Assembly: GCA_009782865.1 (NCBI GenBank)
Contig: WRIF01000040.1
Coordinates: forward strand, 1-9,227
Direction of reading: 5' to 3'
DNA length: 9,227 bases
From: Promicromonosporaceae bacterium
GTDB taxonomy: Bacteria > Actinomycetota > Actinomycetes > Actinomycetales > Cellulomonadaceae
Position numbers and translations under genes: made by a program. Under the pieces are notes generated by a model. That model was not told the DNA's origin and made no database searches. It saw only the letters and a program-made list of their open reading frames with translations. Positions 6,795-9,227 of this stretch are shown piece after piece; the stretch's first letter is position 1, and each line of letters opens with the position of its first letter.

Positions 6795-6932
6795 ATGACG
6801 GAACCCGAGCAAAGGACCTTTGATGACTCTTGCCAACACCATGGCGCGCCCCTCGATTCGGCGGACCTCCCCGGCCCTCGCCGGCGCCCGCCTGCAGCGA
6901 CCCCAGCGCCTCACCGAGGGGTGCCCCTTTGA
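6795..6932 (+). CDS. Possible 45-residue upstream ORF overlapping the AraC-family start
   Basis: ATG 6795 has a strong GGAGG (6781-6785) nine bases upstream and reads 45 codons in a different frame, passing through the regulator's start at 6823 and ending at 6932. The product, MTEPEQRTFDDS and then a Pro/Arg-rich tail, resembles no family known to me; from about residue 15 on it is largely a frame-shadow of the regulator. The site is embedded in a CCCCC-TGGA-GGGGG hairpin (6775-6788) that could hide it. It may tune translation of the regulator, or it may be chance. Confidence 0.25.
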   Translation: MTEPEQRTFDDSCQHHGAPLDSADLPGPRRRPPAATPAPHRGVPL

Positions 6933-7890
6933 GCCGGACTCCGGCTCGGCCGTTAGCGTGCGGGAGTGGAAGGGCGCCGAGGACCTCGCCCAGTTCACCT
7001 CGCTGATCACCACCTCGGCCCGCCCGGACGACTTCCACCTGCAGACGCGCACCGCGCGCTTCGGCTCGTTCGACGTCTCGTACATGGTGCACTCGGCGCT
7101 GCGCTTCGAGGCGGATGCCTCGAACTTTGGCCGCACCGAGAAGACCCTGCGCATGCTGGTGGTGCTCGACGGCGAAGTGGTGCTGCGCACCGGTGACGCC
7201 CTGCATGGCGAGCACGCCACCCTGCGCCGCCGTGATGGCGCCCTGATCCTGGGCTGGATTCCCGTTTCGTACACCGCCTCCGGCCCGGCCCGAGTGGTCT
7301 GCATCGACGTGCCGTTGGCCAATGAGGCCCTGGTCGGCCTGCCCGAGACGGCCCCCTTTGTGGTCGGTGGCTCGGAGACCGCCCTGCTGTCGGCGCTCGC
7401 CGCCTTCGCGCTGGACCTGCTCCGGCAGGATGTGGACAACCTGACCCCGGCCGTCCGGGCGCAGGTGACCGACTCGTTGGAGTCACTGTTCTCCGGCACC
7501 GTATCCACCCTGGCCGTGCCTTCCGGCGGGGACTGGAACCGCCGCTCCCAGCGCATGCACGTTGTCCGCTACATCTCGACGCACTACGCCGACCCGCACC
7601 TTGGTCCGTCGACCCTGGCCACCCACCTGGGCATGTCTAAGCGTTCGCTACAGCGCCTGTTTGAGGGCGAGAAGATGTCCGTCTCGCAGCTGGTGCAGGC
7701 CAAGCGGGTTGACCAGGTGCTGCTGCGCCTGAAGGATCCGCGCTACGCCGGCACCTCGCTCGATGAGCTGGCCGTGCTGACCGGCTTCGGCTCGGCACTG
7801 GCCCTGCGGCGCGCCGTGCAGGCGGCCACCGGCCGCACCCCGAGCGCGCTGCGCGCCGAGGCGTTGAGTGGGCTGCCTCCCATCGACTAG
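6823..7890 (+). CDS. AraC-family transcriptional regulator
   Basis: 355 residues from ATG 6823, with AAAGGA (6811-6816) six bases upstream. Residues about 45-235 resemble the AraC-binding-like sensor domain (PF14525 type) found in actinobacterial regulators: a beta-rich stretch including FGSFDVSYMVHSALRFEA and LVVLDGEVVLRTGD. Residues about 243-345 are the double helix-turn-helix DNA-binding domain: first helix pair LGPSTLATHLGMSKRSLQRLF (260-280), linking helix, second pair TSLDELAVLTGFGSALALRRAVQAATGRTPSALR (311-344). The hallmark GF and GRTPSALR (usually G-x-S/T-P-x-x-Y/F-R) are present. The aromatic pair normally in the last helix (F-x-x-x-F) is Leu/Val here and the final aromatic is Leu344. 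The effector is unknown. It is followed by a strong terminator, so it is monocistronic; it may act on its own promoter or on the downstream surface-protein gene. No sign that it controls the uronate genes. Confidence 0.88.
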   Translation: MTLANTMARPSIRRTSPALAGARLQRPQRLTEGCPFEPDSGSAVSVREWKGAEDLAQFTSLITTSARPDDFHLQTRTARFGSFDVSYMVHSALRFEADASNFGRTEKTLRMLVVLDGEVVLRTGDALHGEHATLRRRDGALILGWIPVSYTASGPARVVCIDVPLANEALVGLPETAPFVVGGSETALLSALAAFALDLLRQDVDNLTPAVRAQVTDSLESLFSGTVSTLAVPSGGDWNRRSQRMHVVRYISTHYADPHLGPSTLATHLGMSKRSLQRLFEGEKMSVSQLVQAKRVDQVLLRLKDPRYAGTSLDELAVLTGFGSALALRRAVQAATGRTPSALRAEALSGLPPID

Positions 7891-7907
7891 GCAGGCCATC
7901 GACTAGG
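7880..7907. repeat. 12-bp direct repeat carrying the regulator's stop codon
   Basis: CCATCGACTAGG occurs at 7880-7891 and 7896-7907, a 16-base pitch with a four-base spacer. The first copy contains the TAG stop of the AraC-family gene; the second lies just outside it. This looks like a small local duplication at the gene end. Confidence 0.75.
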
Positions 7908-7912
7908 TCTTT

Positions 7913-7951
7913 GAGGGCAGGCTCCCGGGAAACCGGGGCCTGCCCTCTTTT
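7913..7951 (+). terminator. Rho-independent terminator of the AraC-family gene
   Basis: GAGGGCAGGC-T-CCCGG (7913-7928) pairs with CCGGGGCCTGCCCTC (7933-7947) around a GAAA tetraloop, about 15 pairs with one bulged T, followed by TTTT (7948-7951). Very stable. Confidence 0.92.
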
Positions 7952-8076
7952 GTTGCTTGTCTCGCGGGGCGGGGCTGTCCGGCGGGCTGGCGGCTAGGCG
8001 TCGGCCCACCGGGCCGGCAAGGGTGCCGTGGCCGCGGGCGAGCCTGGGACGTTCGTCCTGCGCAAAACGAGCGAAA

Positions 8077-8118
8077 TGTCGGGCATCGTGTGCCAGGCCT
8101 GACGCATCATGTGCGACA
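8077..8118. promoter_or_regulatory. 42-bp imperfect palindrome / paired 21-bp direct repeats (candidate operator)
   Basis: The dyad has outer arms TGTCG (8077-8081) and CGACA (8114-8118) and a perfect centre CAGGCCTG (8094-8101); in all, 15 of 21 positions are symmetric. The same DNA carries GCATCGTGTGC (8083-8093) and GCATCATGTGC (8104-8114), ten of eleven identical, exactly 21 bases apart, each itself a GCA-N5-TGC dyad. It lies 140 bases before the surface-protein start and 126 bases after the regulator's terminator. Spacing of two helical turns suits a dimer pair on one DNA face. Several mismatches are not wobble pairs, so a DNA site fits better than an RNA hairpin. The rest of 7952-8257 holds no gene that I can support. 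Confidence 0.55.
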
Positions 8119-8201
8119 AACGGCCGCCACTTCGTTGCCTCATGGTAGATACTGGCGCCCTCTCGGTGATTTCCGCCGGGGACTCGGTATCTTTACAAAG
8201 T

Positions 8202-8237
8202 AACCCGCCTGGTAGGGCGTAGCCGCGTGTGCGGGTT
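8202..8237 (+). other. Inverted repeat in the leader of the surface-protein gene
   Basis: AACCCGC (8202-8208) and GCGGGTT (8231-8237) can pair over a 22-base loop, ending four bases before the AAGGAG ribosome binding site (8241-8246). A small TTAC-AAA-GTAA inverted repeat (8193-8203) overlaps the left arm. It may be leader structure affecting translation. It matches no riboswitch I recognise. Confidence 0.3.
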
Positions 8238-8257
8238 TGCAAGGAGTAGCAGCCATC

Positions 8258-9227
8258 GTGATCCGTTTAGCCGCCCGCCCCAGCAGTTGGACCCGTCGAA
8301 CCCGCCGCCGGGGCGCCCTGGGAGTTCTTGCCCTCGCTCTGGTCGGTGCCACCCTGGTGGCGCCGGCGTCGGGTGCGCCAGAGTCTCCCGCGCCAGAGCA
8401 TCCCGCAGTGGAGGCGTCCTCCGGCGAGGTGGAGGGCCTGGAGGACGGCGTCCTCGACGAGGCGACTGCGTCCGCCTTTGCGGCGAGCCTGCTGGCCTAC
8501 TGGCTCGATGGGGTGCCGCTGGGACCGTTGGGGGTAATCGCCGATCCCGTGGACATCGGGGCGAGCGTCCCCGGCGTGTTTGAAGTCTCCTTGACCGACA
8601 CCAGCGGTGACGGGGAGGTTACGGACGTGCTGGTGCGGGTCGACCTCACGCATGGCACCTTTGCGGGCGTGCCGGATGAGTGCGCCCCGGGCTCTGCGCT
8701 CTCCAACGGCACGGCGCTTTCTAGCGGCACCGCGCTGTCTGGCGGCCTGGCGTCCGGTGCCGACTCCGCGTCGCCCGCCGATTCCGGCCTGTCTGCCGAT
8801 GGGGCGAGGCTGGATTGCGTGCTGGCCGGCGAGGACCTTGCGGCCGGAGGCTCGGTGCGGGTGGGGTTCACGGCGGTGACCTCAGGCACCAGCGTGCTGA
8901 TGACCACCCGCACGGCCGCCTTCGTGGCCGTCGACGATGAGACCGGTGGTGGCCTGGCCCAACTGGCGGAGTTTCGCCTGCCGAACGTGCCGGTGCGCCC
9001 GGCGTTGAACCTGGCAACCAACCTGTACGGGCAGTGGGACATGCCGGCGGAGTTGCCGGTGGCTGCCGGCACGCCGGTGACGGGGTGGTTTGGGGTTGAC
9101 CTGAACGACCTGGGTGGCGCCGCGGGCACGCATGACATCACGATTCGCCTGGAGATCTTCTACGGCCGCCTGGTGACCATTCCTGATGGTTGCGCACCCG
9201 GTTCGACGATCAGCGCGGACGGGGCAG
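8258..9227 (+). CDS. Secreted cell-surface protein with repeated DUF11-like modules, N-terminal part (3' end outside window)
   Basis: The frame stays open from GTG 8258 to the window edge: 323 residues plus one base. AAGGAG at 8241-8246 lies 11 bases upstream. Residues 1-40 form a signal peptide: a strongly basic start (RRTRRR, 13-18), hydrophobic core 19-36, and SGA at 38-40 as a likely signal peptidase I site. There is no lipobox. After an acidic Pro/Glu-rich linker, two similar modules follow: VLVRVDLTHGTFAGVPDECAPGS (residues 124-146) and ITIRLEIFYGRLVTIPDGCAPGS (294-316). Each is a beta strand leading to a P-D-x-C-A-P-G-S turn, with a later partner Cys (LDC, Cys187) in the first. This resembles conserved-repeat (DUF11-like) beta-sandwich modules of bacterial surface proteins, with a probable Cys142-Cys187 disulfide. 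It is probably exported and cell-wall bound; the anchor (for example LPXTG) would lie beyond the window. Specific role unknown; no catalytic motif seen. Confidence 0.75.
   Translation, partial: MIRLAARPSSWTRRTRRRGALGVLALALVGATLVAPASGAPESPAPEHPAVEASSGEVEGLEDGVLDEATASAFAASLLAYWLDGVPLGPLGVIADPVDIGASVPGVFEVSLTDTSGDGEVTDVLVRVDLTHGTFAGVPDECAPGSALSNGTALSSGTALSGGLASGADSASPADSGLSADGARLDCVLAGEDLAAGGSVRVGFTAVTSGTSVLMTTRTAAFVAVDDETGGGLAQLAEFRLPNVPVRPALNLATNLYGQWDMPAELPVAAGTPVTGWFGVDLNDLGGAAGTHDITIRLEIFYGRLVTIPDGCAPGSTISADGA
8696..8749 (+). repeat. Three 18-bp imperfect in-frame repeats (six-residue ALSxGx)
   Basis: Within the first module the residues ALSNGT, ALSSGT and ALSGGL follow each other, encoded by three 18-base units. 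They start a Ser/Gly/Ala-rich insert of about 40 residues (147-186) between the two cysteines. The repeats look like slippage products and probably form a flexible exposed loop. Confidence 0.75.

Noticed and set aside
8188..8203. MtrA-like or promoter element (TATCTTTACAAAGTAAC)
   Set aside because: Only one convincing GTAAC half-site and no -35 partner at a normal distance.
8160..8257. ydaO-type (c-di-AMP) or other riboswitch before a secreted protein
   Set aside because: The simple hairpin present lacks the conserved cores of the riboswitch classes I know.
8497..9141. 214-codon minus-strand frame near the right edge
   Set aside because: It is the shadow of the secreted protein, whose plus frame has a ribosome binding site, signal peptide and repeated modules and stays open to the edge.

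Overview
The window is high-GC (roughly two thirds G+C), has strong AGGAGG-type ribosome binding sites, and encodes the tiny actinobacterial ribosomal protein bS22. All of this points to a Gram-positive actinobacterium. Genus cannot be fixed from this stretch. No tRNA, rRNA, CRISPR array, insertion sequence, phage or plasmid gene was seen.

Layout. (1) 1-3981, plus strand, tightly spaced: the C-terminal half of a GH88 unsaturated glucuronyl hydrolase, kduD, kduI, and a 562-residue two-domain protein. Together they form the lower part of a pathway for unsaturated uronic acids released by polysaccharide lyases (glycosaminoglycans or pectin). GH88 removes the 4,5-unsaturated uronate from the oligosaccharide, the sugar opens to 4-deoxy-5-keto-uronate, KduI isomerises it, and KduD makes 2-keto-3-deoxygluconate. 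The fourth gene fuses a left-handed beta-helix acetyltransferase to an unrecognised helical domain and is the least understood protein here. Upstream lyases, transporters and the kdgK/kdgA steps would lie left of base 1 or elsewhere. (2) 4002-6115, minus strand: ktrB then ktrA, the membrane pore and cytosolic RCK regulator of a K+ uptake system. The ktrA Shine-Dalgarno overlaps the ktrB stop codon. (3) 6116-6348: divergent promoter region. (4) 6349-6447, plus: 32-residue bS22 with its own terminator. (5) 6448-6822: a non-coding stretch with an 11-bp tandem repeat, operator-like direct repeats and a possible short overlapping upstream ORF. (6) 6823-7890, plus: AraC-family regulator with a strong terminator. 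(7) 7952-8257: intergenic region with a 42-bp imperfect palindrome that also reads as two 21-bp direct repeats. (8) 8258 to the window end: the start of a secreted, repeat-containing surface protein, cut by the window edge.

Best candidates for something undescribed are the acetyltransferase/helical-domain fusion placed in the uronate operon, and the 42-bp dyad between the AraC-family gene and the surface-protein gene. All family assignments are from reading the sequence without database searches.
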